Positions 17,646-25,509 are shown, numbered from the stretch's first letter. The stretch is 64,000 bases of DNA from Thalassolituus alkanivorans (GCF_020447205.1 NZ_JAJAEL010000039.1:302627-366626), one strand, 5' to 3'. Notes: generated from the sequence alone by a model not told the origin. Numbers and translations: made by a program.

Positions 17646-17677
17646 GGGCCTGTTTAATTAGTGTTAACAGGCCCTAA
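17646..17677. repeat. Solo end (relic) of the 270-bp hairpin element
   Basis: The reverse complement of these 32 bases matches the outer end of the full copies at 19731 and 59431 in all but three positions; the inner CG of GTCGAC reads TA here. The sequence also folds by itself (GGGCCTGTT with AACAGGCCC). It lies between the SDR stop and the convergent DUF5071 gene and might serve as a transcript end. Probably a deletion remnant or a minimal member of the family. Confidence 0.65.
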
Positions 17678-17718
17678 ATTGCACCGGAGTATGGCTTTAC
17701 CGCAGGAATAAAGTTTCG

Positions 17719-18105
17719 TCAGGCGTTACGCCGCGAAATTAAAAGTTCACAGGCAGCACTCTGGACTTCTTCTGCGGTTTCGCTGGCGGTTGGATGCCGG
17801 CGGATACTGTTCAGTTTAAAACGCAGTGCCTGAAATACCTCATCACTTACCAGATACAGAAAATGGGAAATGATCCAGTATTTCCACATCTCGTCGTCGC
17901 TGTTCAGAATATCTGATACCGGCTGTACCAGCTCGTTGCCCAGTAACGATAAGCGCTCAGCAACCGGCCCGGCGATAGGCCAGTTAAGGTCCTGCAGACA
18001 TTCAAGCAGATCAGCAATATAAGGAAGCAGATCTTCGTCGGAGGCGGCCTGCAGATTGGCACAGGCTTCATCGTCAAATTTGTCTTTGGGTACAAGTCTG
18101 ATCAT
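17719..18105 (-). CDS. DUF5071-like protein
   Basis: A 128-aa soluble protein. LVPKDKFDDEACANLQAASDED near the start and LLECLQDLNWPIAGPVAERL (about 36-55) match, from memory, the DUF5071 pattern (LVPKxKxD ... LQDxNWPxA). Predicted all-helical, HEAT-like. The function of the family is unknown; it turns up in accessory clusters with SMI1/KNR4-type immunity proteins, as here. First of a run of small minus-strand genes. Confidence 0.75.
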   Translation of the reverse strand: MIRLVPKDKFDDEACANLQAASDEDLLPYIADLLECLQDLNWPIAGPVAERLSLLGNELVQPVSDILNSDDEMWKYWIISHFLYLVSDEVFQALRFKLNSIRRHPTASETAEEVQSAACELLISRRNA

Positions 18106-18190
18106 TGTGTTATCGATACTCTGAGGTCAGGCCCTGATAATAAGGCTCCGATTATTCCGAATAAAATAAGGCTTAAGCCTGGAGCAGGTA

Positions 18191-18562
18191 TTAATGGTAC
18201 GACTCGGGCTCCAGCAAAACACTCCCCCAGGTCATTAACTCACCGCACTCCATCCAGATGGAGCAGCCATAACCCGTTGTGGTCGTTTTTATATCTTCCT
18301 GATAAATCAGCTCCTGATTTTTAATCCACAGGGTTTGTGACTCTTTACCGTATGGAATAATCAGGGGTATGGGAATGATAAAGGACAGGTATAGGCCAAC
18401 CCATTTATATTCACTGCGATAATAGGTGGTCTTTGTTGCACCCTCTGTCTTTGCCGGATCACCCGAGTAAGTTTTCTGGCTATGGACGATATCCAGACCC
18501 ACACAGCCGGTTAATTGGCTGACGATAACAACAATTGAGGCTATATTCCGCAGGACTTTCAT
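18191..18562 (-). CDS. Hypothetical lipoprotein
   Basis: A 123-aa protein with a type II signal peptide: MKVLRNIASIVVIVSQLTGC, lipobox LTGC with Cys20. The mature part contains a hydrophobic stretch (WVGLYLSFIIPIPLIIPYG, about 55-73). It ends with two Cys in YGCSIWMECGELMTWGSVLLEPES. Unrecognised. It sits in the run of small accessory genes. Confidence 0.65.
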   Translation of the reverse strand: MKVLRNIASIVVIVSQLTGCVGLDIVHSQKTYSGDPAKTEGATKTTYYRSEYKWVGLYLSFIIPIPLIIPYGKESQTLWIKNQELIYQEDIKTTTTGYGCSIWMECGELMTWGSVLLEPESYH

Positions 18563-18604
18563 ATTCTGCCATCATGTGGTTTCAACCAGACGCAGGAGGC
18601 CAAC

Positions 18605-19063
18605 TCAATCGTCACACTGAGAAAAATGGGATTGATTGGTGCTGGCACTCAATACGTGGTTTTTCGCCCGTTGAATCAGCTGCTTATCTGCCGGGAACTG
18701 TGCGCCTGTTCCCGGCCAGTAATAGCCGTCGTTATTTATGCAAAGCGTTATCAGAACCTCTGCATCGTCCAGGCTGACCGCCTCGTCAGGCTCTGCCGAC
18801 ATTACATAATGAATGCGCTCCCTGTGCTCCCCGCGAATGGTGTCGACAACCTTGGCATAATAAATATGCTGGCTGCCATCCGTGCCCTCTATTACCTTTG
18901 CATCTGTGTGCCTGATAACAGCTGAGTAGGGCGTTTCTGCAACGGCACTGAGTAAATATGGGCTTATGGCTTCAATCTGTGCCTGGTTTAACGATCTGTC
19001 AGCGCTGGCATAGCCGCTGATCAATAACAGCACGAAACAGCTCAGATAATTTTTCATAGTCAT
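18605..19063 (-). CDS. Hypothetical exported protein
   Basis: A 152-aa protein from the ATG at 19063 (MTMKNYLSCF; the second Met at 19057 is also possible; GGAG lies 11 bp upstream). Signal peptide YLSCFVLLLISGYASA then DRSL. The mature part has HIYYAKVVDTIRGEHRERIHYVMS and ITLCINNDGYYWPGTGAQFPADKQLI. I know no family for it. Probably periplasmic. Confidence 0.6.
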   Translation of the reverse strand: MTMKNYLSCFVLLLISGYASADRSLNQAQIEAISPYLLSAVAETPYSAVIRHTDAKVIEGTDGSQHIYYAKVVDTIRGEHRERIHYVMSAEPDEAVSLDDAEVLITLCINNDGYYWPGTGAQFPADKQLIQRAKNHVLSASTNQSHFSQCDD

Positions 19064-19103
19064 CTGCTTACTATCTCCGGTTACTGGCAGCCAGGCACTC
19101 ATC

Positions 19104-19709
19104 TCAGAACGCATTCCAGTCGTGGAAATGCATGTCGTATTCTTTGTCTTTAATATCCCAGCGCTCGGCGTTTAATTCCCAGTCGACGCTTTCGAGATGG
19201 CCGATAAATTTACCGATAAATTCTTCAAACGAATCGGCCTTCAGTTTCTTGGTATCTTCATCACGCCCGAATGAAATGATCTGATGCATCTTGCCTTTAA
19301 CATCAGGGTCAAAATCGATACCAATATGATTACCACCATGGTCATGGGTAATCGGCAGCCATTTTCTGTTCAGGTAGAGGGGTTTGATAACCCCCTCCGG
19401 AGAAGACTCCATAGAATCGGCCAGATCTTCATTCAGGCCGTCATTCTCAAGCGCGACCCAGGTATCCCACTGGCGCATAATTTCCTTTACCGACAACAAG
19501 CGGATACCAAAGAAGAAACCACGGCCATTCCCCGGCTCCTGGCCATTGTGTACAGACAGAAAGTTTCTGAACGCCTGCGGCAATTCAAGCCCGGTATGCT
19601 GTTCAAGCTGGGCGATCTCTTCGGCTGTTGCGCCGTTGTTTAACTCAAGCAGATTAAAACCGCCGCGCGAATTGAAGATGGCTGTAATCTTTTCCCATTG
19701 CTCTTGCAT
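19104..19709 (-). CDS. SMI1/KNR4 (SUKH) family protein
   Basis: A 201-aa soluble protein with the SUKH signature: GATAEEIAQLEQHTGLELPQAFRNFLSVHNGQEPG (about 23-57) and LNRKWLPITHDHGGNHIGIDFDPDVKGKMHQIISFGRDED (about 112-151). In bacteria this superfamily is best known as immunity proteins of polymorphic toxin systems. No toxin gene is visible nearby. A 270-bp hairpin element lies just upstream. Codon use looks like its neighbours. Confidence 0.9.
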   Translation of the reverse strand: MQEQWEKITAIFNSRGGFNLLELNNGATAEEIAQLEQHTGLELPQAFRNFLSVHNGQEPGNGRGFFFGIRLLSVKEIMRQWDTWVALENDGLNEDLADSMESSPEGVIKPLYLNRKWLPITHDHGGNHIGIDFDPDVKGKMHQIISFGRDEDTKKLKADSFEEFIGKFIGHLESVDWELNAERWDIKDKEYDMHFHDWNAF

Positions 19710-19730
19710 ACAATATTCTCTGTCAGTGTC

Positions 19731-20000
19731 TTAGGGCCTGTCGACACTAATTAAACAGGCCTGTTATTGGCTAAAGATATCTCAAACAAGGCGCTGAGAG
19801 TGTGGCCTAACGGGTTAAGCGAACGAACAGCAACGCAGGATGAGGGATGTTTAGCCATAACCCTTCGGGCTGAGGCCAGTTTTTCTCATTAACTTCGTCG
19901 TTCGTCATTCATTTAGCCCGCTAATATCACTCCTCTCTCCTTGTTCTGAGAAAAACTAGCTCTCAGCAGGACCTATTCAATTAGTGTCGACAGGCCCTAA
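19731..20000. mobile_element. 270-bp MITE-like hairpin element, copy 1
   Basis: Outer ends are inverted repeats, identical over 22 bp (GGGCCTGTCGACACTAA within TTA...TAA). TA sits just outside GGGCC/GGCCC on both sides, as expected for a TA target duplication. Beyond the ends the two halves keep aligning as one long imperfect palindrome (for example CTCAAACAAGG on the left against CTCAGAACAAGG on the right arm read in reverse), with CTTCGGG at the centre. No open reading frame. The copy at 59431-59698 is clearly homologous throughout. A non-autonomous element, perhaps mobilised by an IS630/Tc1-type transposase; that last point is inference. Confidence 0.8.
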
Positions 20001-20045
20001 TGGTGGGAACAGGGCGTTATCTGTTCCGGTGATATTTCTCTGTGC

Positions 20046-20609
20046 TTAATTCAGATTGTCGGCGATACGTTCGATGGTTGCCTGGTCCGCCTTCTCATTT
20101 CTGGTCGTCCAGTAATTAAGAACGGCTTCTTTTGTCAGATTGTTTTCATCGGCTAACGCCGAGCGGCATGCCCATGCCAGTAAGTGGTTTGGATCTTTCC
20201 AGCCATCATGCAGATTGTGGGCATACTGGTCGCATAGGTAAACCATTGAGCCACTGTTCTGGGTCATGACAAACCAATCGCCTGAAGGGTCTGATCCCAG
20301 AGCGAAGAGTTCTGTATCGCTGTTGAAGTCATCCAGCTGTTGTCTGAAATCAAAAGCAATGGCTTCCTGGGTAAAGGGCCAAAGGGATGGAAACTGACCG
20401 TCCTTATTCAATTGGATGTAAGTTTCAAACCAGCGGTGCCATTGCTTAGGAATAACGTGTTTGAACCGAAGTAATGACTCGCTCTCTGGTATTGAGTATT
20501 TAAAATAGTTAATGTTTTTTAAATTATTGCATTCTTCGATAAATTGTTCAGGAAAGTAGTCATCCGCTACCGGAGCAGTAATGATGTTAAGCAAATAGTC
20601 TGTATTCAT
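20046..20609 (-). CDS. Hypothetical protein, possibly SUKH-like
   Basis: A 187-aa soluble protein. ELFALGSDPSGDWFVMTQNSGSMVYLCDQYAHN (about 99-131) resembles the central strands of SMI1/KNR4-like proteins, but the N-terminal signature is not obvious, so the family call is weak. Neighbour of a true SMI1/KNR4 gene and of an unrecognised 126-aa protein. A hairpin (GGAACAG/CTGTTCC) lies 20-40 bp downstream. Could be an orphan immunity protein. Confidence 0.55.
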   Translation of the reverse strand: MNTDYLLNIITAPVADDYFPEQFIEECNNLKNINYFKYSIPESESLLRFKHVIPKQWHRWFETYIQLNKDGQFPSLWPFTQEAIAFDFRQQLDDFNSDTELFALGSDPSGDWFVMTQNSGSMVYLCDQYAHNLHDGWKDPNHLLAWACRSALADENNLTKEAVLNYWTTRNEKADQATIERIADNLN

Positions 20610-20717
20610 GTTACATCCAGATTGTAATTAATTATCGGTAAACACGGTCAATTATTGGTTTTTAATTGTACGGCATGTGTCTGATGATTTTAGTCTTCAG
20701 GATCATAAAAGATTGTG

Positions 20718-21098
20718 CTAACCGATGCTGAGAAACTTTTTCATTCTGACAGAAATTTTCTCTGTACTGATGGCTGTATTTGATACTTCGATGTCTGTTG
20801 CATTGGAAACACAGATCGTGCCATCAAACGTTACTTCGCGGTAAATTTCCACCGGTCTGGAACAGACACAATAAGCCAGAAACTCTTCATCGCCATCGCC
20901 ATCGTTAACAAAGCGATAAGTGATGGTGTCAACGAAGTTGTGAAGCTCTATCGGTTCGTTGGTATAGAAAGAATCAATATTAACAGTAACGCCGGTTCCG
21001 GTGGCATCTTTTACCAGTTGCTTCAGCGCACCGGCATAAGGCAGGTCTGTGGGAATGTCTACGTCTTCAATTTTTCCTATGCTTACAGTACTTTTCAT
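20718..21098 (-). CDS. Hypothetical protein
   Basis: Unrecognised 126-aa soluble protein (start MKSTVSIGKIEDVDIPTDLP). Predicted mainly beta: VTVNIDSFYTNEPIELHNFVDTITYRFVNDGDGDEEFLAYCVCSRPVEIYREVTFDGTICVSN, given as separate strands. Two close Cys (CVC). Same strand and style as the SUKH-like neighbours; possibly another immunity-type gene. Confidence 0.6.
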   Translation of the reverse strand: MKSTVSIGKIEDVDIPTDLPYAGALKQLVKDATGTGVTVNIDSFYTNEPIELHNFVDTITYRFVNDGDGDEEFLAYCVCSRPVEIYREVTFDGTICVSNATDIEVSNTAISTEKISVRMKKFLSIG

Positions 21099-21215
21099 TG
21101 CTGGTTCACTTTGAGTTGTATTAATTGACCGTCAGCATAAAAGGCTGAGCGTTTATTCTGCAATGCCCTGTTCATACTGGTTTGGTCTCTGTCGGCCCGA
21201 TTTCTGCTGGATCAG

Positions 21216-21818
21216 ATGGCGCCGGACCGGTTGCATAGAGCCAGATCGCTGCTGGTCTGGCTGCTGCTTATTGGGTTACTGTTGAATAGCATGTATAGCC
21301 CCGGCCGTTCATGCTTTAATCCGGTTTTTATTAAGCCCTCAAAAGCCCCTATGCCCGATTGGATGATACTCAGTGAATGGCCCTGGCTGTACAGCTACGG
21401 TGGTTTATTTATTCTCGCCTTACTGGCTGCCAGTCTGCTACCGCTTGGCTCTGAGTGGTTGCTGCTGGTATTGCTCAGCCAGCAACTGGACCCGCTGGCA
21501 TTGTGGCTGGTCGCCAGTACCGGTAATACCCTCGGCAGCGTGCTGAACTATGCCATTGGCTACTATGCAGCCGACCGGGTTATAGCCAGGCAACAATCGC
21601 AATCGAATATCAGCCGCTGGCAACAGGCCGAACGCTGGTTTGGTCGCTACGGTATCTGGAGCATGCTGTTGGCCTGGCTGCCAGCAGTGGGTGATTTACT
21701 GACGCTGGTTGCAGGCGTATTGCGTGCTAACTTCCCATTATTTTTACTGCTGGTCGCCATCGGTAAGGCCGCCCGCTACGCGGTGTTAGTAGCGGGGTTT
21801 GATTATATGGTGGGGTGA
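21216..21818 (+). CDS. YqaA/DedA-like (SNARE-associated) membrane protein
   Basis: A 200-aa membrane protein, or 155 aa if translation starts at 21351 (MPDWMILSEWP); no start has a strong ribosome site. Helices: GGLFILALLAASLLPLGSEWLLLVLL; LALWLVASTGNTLGSVLNYAIGYY; the conserved WFGRYGIWSMLLAWLPAVGDLLTLVAGVLR; FPLFLLLVAIGKAARYAVLVAG. The NTLGS and GDxLTLVAGVLR segments match the YqaA branch of the DedA superfamily, thought to move lipids across the inner membrane. It is a plus-strand gene among minus-strand ones. Confidence 0.8.
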   Translation: MAPDRLHRARSLLVWLLLIGLLLNSMYSPGRSCFNPVFIKPSKAPMPDWMILSEWPWLYSYGGLFILALLAASLLPLGSEWLLLVLLSQQLDPLALWLVASTGNTLGSVLNYAIGYYAADRVIARQQSQSNISRWQQAERWFGRYGIWSMLLAWLPAVGDLLTLVAGVLRANFPLFLLLVAIGKAARYAVLVAGFDYMVG

Positions 21819-21871
21819 GGAGGATTGCTAAAGCGGAGAAAACTTAACGCTCTGAAAAAGGTTAACCCCTT

Positions 21872-22507
21872 TTATGATGCGCTCTCCCGGCTGAACGCTG
21901 AACGAATCAGCCCGGCACCGGCCACTGCGAACAGACCAGAAACCGCGCCGTTAATCCAACGACTGGCATGCTGATACCACGCCATCACGCCATTAAAAGA
22001 GAAGATTACGGAGTACAGCGCGTTGGTAGCAAAACCAACGCCTATACAAACAAGCACACCTGACATCAGAAAAGCCGTACTGTCGTTTGACCCAAGTCCG
22101 ACAGAAAGAGCTGCCATCCACGCGACGACCGTTTTGGGATTAGAAATATTAAGCACGACCCCTTTGACAAACCAGCCGGCATACGACGTTGAGCTGCTTT
22201 CTGCCTGAACTGATTGGCTATCCGGGCTAACAGCGGCTTTAGCAGACAAAAAAGCCAGCCATAAAAGGTATAACCCGCCAAAAACTTTAAGTGTCATCAA
22301 TAAATAAACAGAGCTTTGCAGAATCACCCCAAAGCCGCTTGCAGCAACCAACCCCCAGAATACCAGACCAACCGACAGCCCTGCGACATAGATTAAACTG
22401 ATCTTTCTTCCCAGACTCATTGCAATTGTTGCATTCGATATATTTGCAGGCCCGGGTGATACCGCAATTACAAAGAACGCCAGACCTATATTCAATAAAG
22501 ATAACAT
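21872..22507 (-). CDS. LysE/RhtB-family amino acid exporter
   Basis: A 211-aa inner-membrane exporter with six hydrophobic segments and the family opening FFVIAVSPGPANISNATIAMSLGRK (about 12-36). KGVVLNISNPKTVVAWMAAL (about 114-133) is the conserved middle region. The substrate is probably an amino acid or derivative. Monocistronic by appearance, with 97 bp to the next gene upstream. Confidence 0.88.
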   Translation of the reverse strand: MLSLLNIGLAFFVIAVSPGPANISNATIAMSLGRKISLIYVAGLSVGLVFWGLVAASGFGVILQSSVYLLMTLKVFGGLYLLWLAFLSAKAAVSPDSQSVQAESSSTSYAGWFVKGVVLNISNPKTVVAWMAALSVGLGSNDSTAFLMSGVLVCIGVGFATNALYSVIFSFNGVMAWYQHASRWINGAVSGLFAVAGAGLIRSAFSRESAS

Positions 22508-22604
22508 ATCTATCTCCCGGTTTTTGTTGATATTACAGCCTTTTGAACAGGCACTACTCTTTCTGCTGAAACGGCGTGGATACTAGCCAGGCAGCATGTG
22601 TTTG

Positions 22605-22925
22605 TCAGGGCTTTGGCTTTAGAGACTGCTTTTCTTTAAAGTAAAGATACAGCGGAAGACCAAATGAGACTCCAACTGACAAAGTTCCCAACACAGCGAA
22701 ATACCGATATTGCACCTGATGCTTCTGACCGTCTGCAACGATAAAGCCTGATAACGCAACAGCCGCTACCAAAACATCAAGCCAGGCAAACAGACTGATA
22801 GGATTAGCCGCCGCTTCACTAAATAAGAGGGTAATGTCTAAACCATTAGCCAGCAACCAGGGAATAAACGCTCCGTAGGGAAGTAAAATTCCTAACAATG
22901 TAAGCACCAGATAAAACCCCAGCAT
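22605..22925 (-). CDS. DUF2834 membrane protein
   Basis: A 106-aa protein with three predicted helices (LGFYLVLTLLGILLPYGAFIPWLL; LFAWLDVLVAAVALSGFIVAD; YFAVLGTLSVGVSFGLPLYLYF) in the pattern of DUF2834 (PYGAFIPWLLANGLD; ISLFAWLDVLV). Function unknown. It may share a transcript with the LysE gene. GGATAATT precedes the start. Confidence 0.78.
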   Translation of the reverse strand: MLGFYLVLTLLGILLPYGAFIPWLLANGLDITLLFSEAAANPISLFAWLDVLVAAVALSGFIVADGQKHQVQYRYFAVLGTLSVGVSFGLPLYLYFKEKQSLKPKP

Positions 22926-23091
22926 TTAATTATCCTTGTAAATATTCATTAGTAAGTCTTGACGCCGGATTCAACTGCGCAGCAGGTGGCTGATTTTATG
23001 AAAATTGATTATAAACAGTGGTAGCTTGCAGAGTAGGGTTTCAGTCTTGTCAGTCACGACTGCACAGGCTCAAATTTATCTGGCGCTTAAA

Positions 23092-23119
23092 GCATGGACG
23101 CGGATTTTCGCGTCCATGC
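23092..23119. terminator. Strong stem-loop between the SDR and DUF2834 genes
   Basis: An 11-bp perfect stem, GCATGGACGCG with CGCGTCCATGC, loop GATTTT. T-rich sequence follows on the plus side, and TTTAAG on the minus side. It lies 26 bp after the stop of the minus-strand SDR gene and probably terminates it. The remaining gap to 22925 shows nothing recognisable. Confidence 0.7.
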
Positions 23120-23144
23120 CTTTATTTTTATAGCCGCAATTAAA

Positions 23145-23909
23145 CTATGTTTTACAAACAGAAACGCCACCATCGGCTAGCAAGGCTGTACCCGTTGTAA
23201 AGCTGGATGCATCAGATGCAAGGTATAATGCAGATTTTGCAATTTCTTCTGGTGAGGCTAAACGCTTTAATGCGTGTATGCTTTTTACAAATTCTATAGC
23301 TTCTGGCGTGTTTGACGATTCACGGCCCATTGGCGTATCAGTGCCTCCGGGCAATAAAGCATTAACCCTGATTCCTTCTGATCCATATTCAGATGCTAAT
23401 GCCTTCGTTAAGCCAATAATCCTAGCCTTGCTTGCAGAGTAAGCTGACATTTGAGGCAGACCAATCGTATAACCCACAAAAGAAGAAGTGAATATAATGG
23501 AACCGCCACCTGTATTTACCATTGCTGGCAGTTGATACTTTGCACCCAGAAAAGCACTGGTTAAATTTGTGTTGATAGTATCATTCCACCCTTCCAGCGT
23601 AATCTCAGATGTTGCGCCAGAAGCACCCAGCGTTCCTGCATTATTAAAAGCAATATCAAGACCACCATATTCTTTAATGGCAAGATCCACCAATGCTTTA
23701 GCATAGGATTCATCTTGTACATCACCTGCTAATGCCTTGGCACTTCCGCCTTCTTTTATAATTTCAGCGACAAGCGTATCAAGCTCTTTTTGTCGTCTGG
23801 CGGCAACGATAACCTTTGCCCCTTCTTTAGCAAACAGCTTTGCCGTAGCCCGGCCAATTCCAGAGCTGGCACCAGTAACCAGTGCAACTTTGTCTTGTAA
23901 AATATTCAT
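23145..23909 (-). CDS. SDR-family oxidoreductase (glucose 1-dehydrogenase-like)
   Basis: A 254-aa classical SDR: TGASSGIG (residues 12-19), AFNNAG (about 87-92), Ser in IFTSSF (about 139-144), Tyr157 and Lys161 in YSASK, and the end LASDASSFTTGTALLADGGVS. Usual length. The product name given to this group (glucose 1-dehydrogenase-like) is generic; the true substrate is unknown. It is visibly more AT-rich than the SDR at 16871, consistent with a separate origin in this accessory island. Confidence 0.9.
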   Translation of the reverse strand: MNILQDKVALVTGASSGIGRATAKLFAKEGAKVIVAARRQKELDTLVAEIIKEGGSAKALAGDVQDESYAKALVDLAIKEYGGLDIAFNNAGTLGASGATSEITLEGWNDTINTNLTSAFLGAKYQLPAMVNTGGGSIIFTSSFVGYTIGLPQMSAYSASKARIIGLTKALASEYGSEGIRVNALLPGGTDTPMGRESSNTPEAIEFVKSIHALKRLASPEEIAKSALYLASDASSFTTGTALLADGGVSVCKT

Positions 23910-23998
23910 ACCGATCTCTTAAGATATTTGATAGCGAAATGCTATAAATACTCTAAAGGCTCTTTCTCTGATGCTCGACCCGAATCTTGCTGTATATC

Positions 23999-24041
23999 GT
24001 ACCGCCAAGATTTCAGTGAATTTAACGGCTTATTGTTATGA
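23999..24041 (-). other. Degenerate attC-like site (candidate)
   Basis: On the minus strand the stop codon of the 114-aa gene is embedded in CATAACAATAAGCC, the usual arrangement for an integron cassette (TAACAA right core). The far end reads GGCGGTACG in place of GGCGTTA. At about 40 bp the site is short. Considered a decayed or partial attC. Confidence 0.35.
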
Positions 24042-24380
24042 ATTGCCATACTCACCGATTATTAATATTTCACCAACGATATTGTCATTCAGCTCTTCCA
24101 GTTCTTCAGCAGGTACCCACCATTCTGTGTGGCGCTTAGCGCCAACAGTCTTAATGGGATATTTATCCATGAAATCCTTCTTTACTTCGAATTTCGAAAC
24201 GTATCCTTTACCGAAGTCTGTAATATTCCACTGGGTCAATTCGACAGCATATTCCTCACTTGTAACAGGATAGAATATAGGCTGCTCTGGTAATCTGGGT
24301 GGCCATTTTTTAAAACCACTCTCTTTTACCAGCTCTAACTCCTTTTCTCCGAGAGGACGGTAACACGTGACTGTATTCAT
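24036..24380 (-). CDS. Hypothetical protein of the 'ADP-ribosylation/crystallin J1' annotation group
   Basis: A 114-aa soluble protein: MNTVTCYRPLGEKELELVKESGFKKWPPRLPEQPIFYPV at the start and VGAKRHTEWWVPAEELEELNDNIVGEI near the end match, from memory, a widespread small family with conserved YRP(V/L)GxKELELIxxSG and PAEELxEFNxNIVG. Databases often label it ADP-ribosylation/crystallin J1, a name with no proven meaning here. Its stop codon lies in a TAACAA core, so it looks like a gene cassette. Confidence 0.7.
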   Translation of the reverse strand: MNTVTCYRPLGEKELELVKESGFKKWPPRLPEQPIFYPVTSEEYAVELTQWNITDFGKGYVSKFEVKKDFMDKYPIKTVGAKRHTEWWVPAEELEELNDNIVGEILIIGEYGNS

Positions 24381-24400
24381 ATTTTACTCATGAAAATTTA

Positions 24401-24409
24401 TAACGCTGG
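24401..24409 (-). other. attC left-core-like box (partner box not found)
   Basis: Minus strand GCGTTATAA directly upstream of the 114-aa gene (start 24380). It resembles the GCGTTA end of an attC. A matching TAACAA box after the stop of the next gene (24547) is not convincing; CCTCAACAG near 24515 is the nearest. The region 24381-24546 holds nothing else recognisable. Confidence 0.3.
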
Positions 24410-24546
24410 TTAAAGGGAGAGACCGACCCTGTGATGTCGCGAACGGTTTAAAGCAGGTGTCAGATATAAAACGCAAAGTCTTACTTGGGCGTAAAACAAA
24501 AAAATCGTCGAGCTGTTGAGGCTATATAGATACTCTTTCTGTGCAC

Positions 24547-25086
24547 TCAGTACATCTGATGAATAACGCGCAATTTGGAGCCTATAGCGGATTCCAGCTC
24601 GATAAGCAGGTGATCGGAAATCTCATATCCGGGGTCGACAGTACGCAGAACGAACCGACTAAAACCCATAGGCCACTTATAACAAAGATCGTTCAGCGTG
24701 GTGGATTTTCCGCAGCAGGGAGTTTGTATTGTGCTGATCGTGAACCCATTCTCATCTGAGTAGCTTTGATCCATAAGGGCTTGCCAATGCCCAATCTCCA
24801 TTTCAGCACTGCAGTGCGGACAATGGATAGACTCAAAGTTTTCGCCACAGTCCCTGAAAGCAATGTGTATATCGGTTTCGGGCGTGATCTCAGATTTTTT
24901 CAGATTCCATGCTTTTTGAATCAGTGCAGCAGCGGCTGCCTGAGACTCCTTGCCGGGAATAAAATCAGGTTCAGCAGGAATAAAGCAAATATAGTGATCT
25001 GATATTTTTGTATCCAGAGCTCTAACGTCCACAACAAACGCGAGCGTAGCGGGCCAAGGTCTATAGGCCTTTGTTATAGAGGACAT
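24547..25086 (-). CDS. Hypothetical protein with CPxC-type zinc motif
   Basis: An unrecognised protein. The frame opens at 25086 (179 aa), but its first ~25 residues would be encoded by the attC-like site at 25023-25077. No ATG follows that site before the conserved-looking part (KISDHYICFIPAEPDF), so the true start may be GTG near 25031 or another non-ATG codon. It contains FESIHCPHCSAEMEIGHW (CPHC) and a later TPCCGKS, giving a possible Cys4 zinc ribbon. Soluble. Likely an integron-cassette gene. Confidence 0.6.
   Translation of the reverse strand: MSSITKAYRPWPATLAFVVDVRALDTKISDHYICFIPAEPDFIPGKESQAAAAALIQKAWNLKKSEITPETDIHIAFRDCGENFESIHCPHCSAEMEIGHWQALMDQSYSDENGFTISTIQTPCCGKSTTLNDLCYKWPMGFSRFVLRTVDPGYEISDHLLIELESAIGSKLRVIHQMY
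25023..25077 (-). other. attC-like recombination site
   Basis: Minus strand: TATAACAAAGGCC at one end, carrying the TAA stop of the preceding lipoprotein gene, and TGGACGTTAGA at the other, 55 bp overall. These match attC outer boxes (TAACAAA ... CGTTA). The inner arms fold less clearly than those of the sites at 25419 and 26135. Confidence 0.6.
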
Positions 25087-25400
25087 TTCTCTCCATGCCT
25101 ATCATATGGATACGATCGAACCTCACTACAGTTTTGGTCATAGCACAGAACTATTATTTCTATGCAATGATTATTGCCAGTATACAAATAGCTGAATCCA
25201 GGCATCGGCTGTACAGAAGATTTAAAGGAAGAAAGTTCATCATACGTTAAACCCTGCTTCGCAAGATATGAAACAACGCTACTCCTGGCCTGGGCTTCCA
25301 TCTCTGCGGTTCTAATAGTTGGTGTTTCGTAACCATCGCCACACCCTACCAGCAGTGATATACCAAGAAAGGTGGTAAATATGTTTCTCGACGCCAGCAT
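25074..25400 (-). CDS. Hypothetical small lipoprotein
   Basis: A 108-aa protein from the ATG at 25400 (MLASRNIFTTFLG). Type II signal: FLGISLLVGC, lipobox LVGC then GDGYETP. The longer frame to 25523 runs through an attC-like site and is not believed. The mature part has four Cys (NHCIEIIVLCYDQNCSEV; GEKCPL) that may pair in the periplasm. The stop TAA is inside the attC-like box at 25074-25077. Unrecognised family. Confidence 0.65.
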   Translation of the reverse strand: MLASRNIFTTFLGISLLVGCGDGYETPTIRTAEMEAQARSSVVSYLAKQGLTYDELSSFKSSVQPMPGFSYLYTGNNHCIEIIVLCYDQNCSEVRSYPYDRHGEKCPL

Positions 25401-25418
25401 CAATCTATCTTTTGCCTT

Positions 25419-25509
25419 ATAACGCCCGCATTTTGGGCCGTAGTGAAGCGCAGTCGAACGGAGGTCCCAGCTCCGCAGGGGCGGCCAATATGCACTTTTT
25501 ATGATTAAC
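25419..25509 (-). other. attC-like recombination site, longer form
   Basis: The end proximal to the lipoprotein gene reads GCGGGCGTTATAAGG on the minus strand, a good attC left core. The distal end GGTTAATCATAAAAAG is degenerate and contains the SLATT gene stop. The arms pair well: GCATATTGGCCG with CGGCCCAAAATGC, with a small inner GGAG/CTCC hairpin. About 91 bp, in the usual attC size range. Confidence 0.6.

Noticed and set aside
23092..23119. 11-bp perfect palindrome considered as an attC
   Set aside because: Perfectly symmetrical with T-rich flanks and no TAACAA/GCGTTA boxes; better explained as a terminator.
24401..24516. Possible full attC between the 114-aa and CPHC-motif genes
   Set aside because: A GCGTTATAA box is present, but the partner box and pairing arms are not convincing; only the single box is listed.
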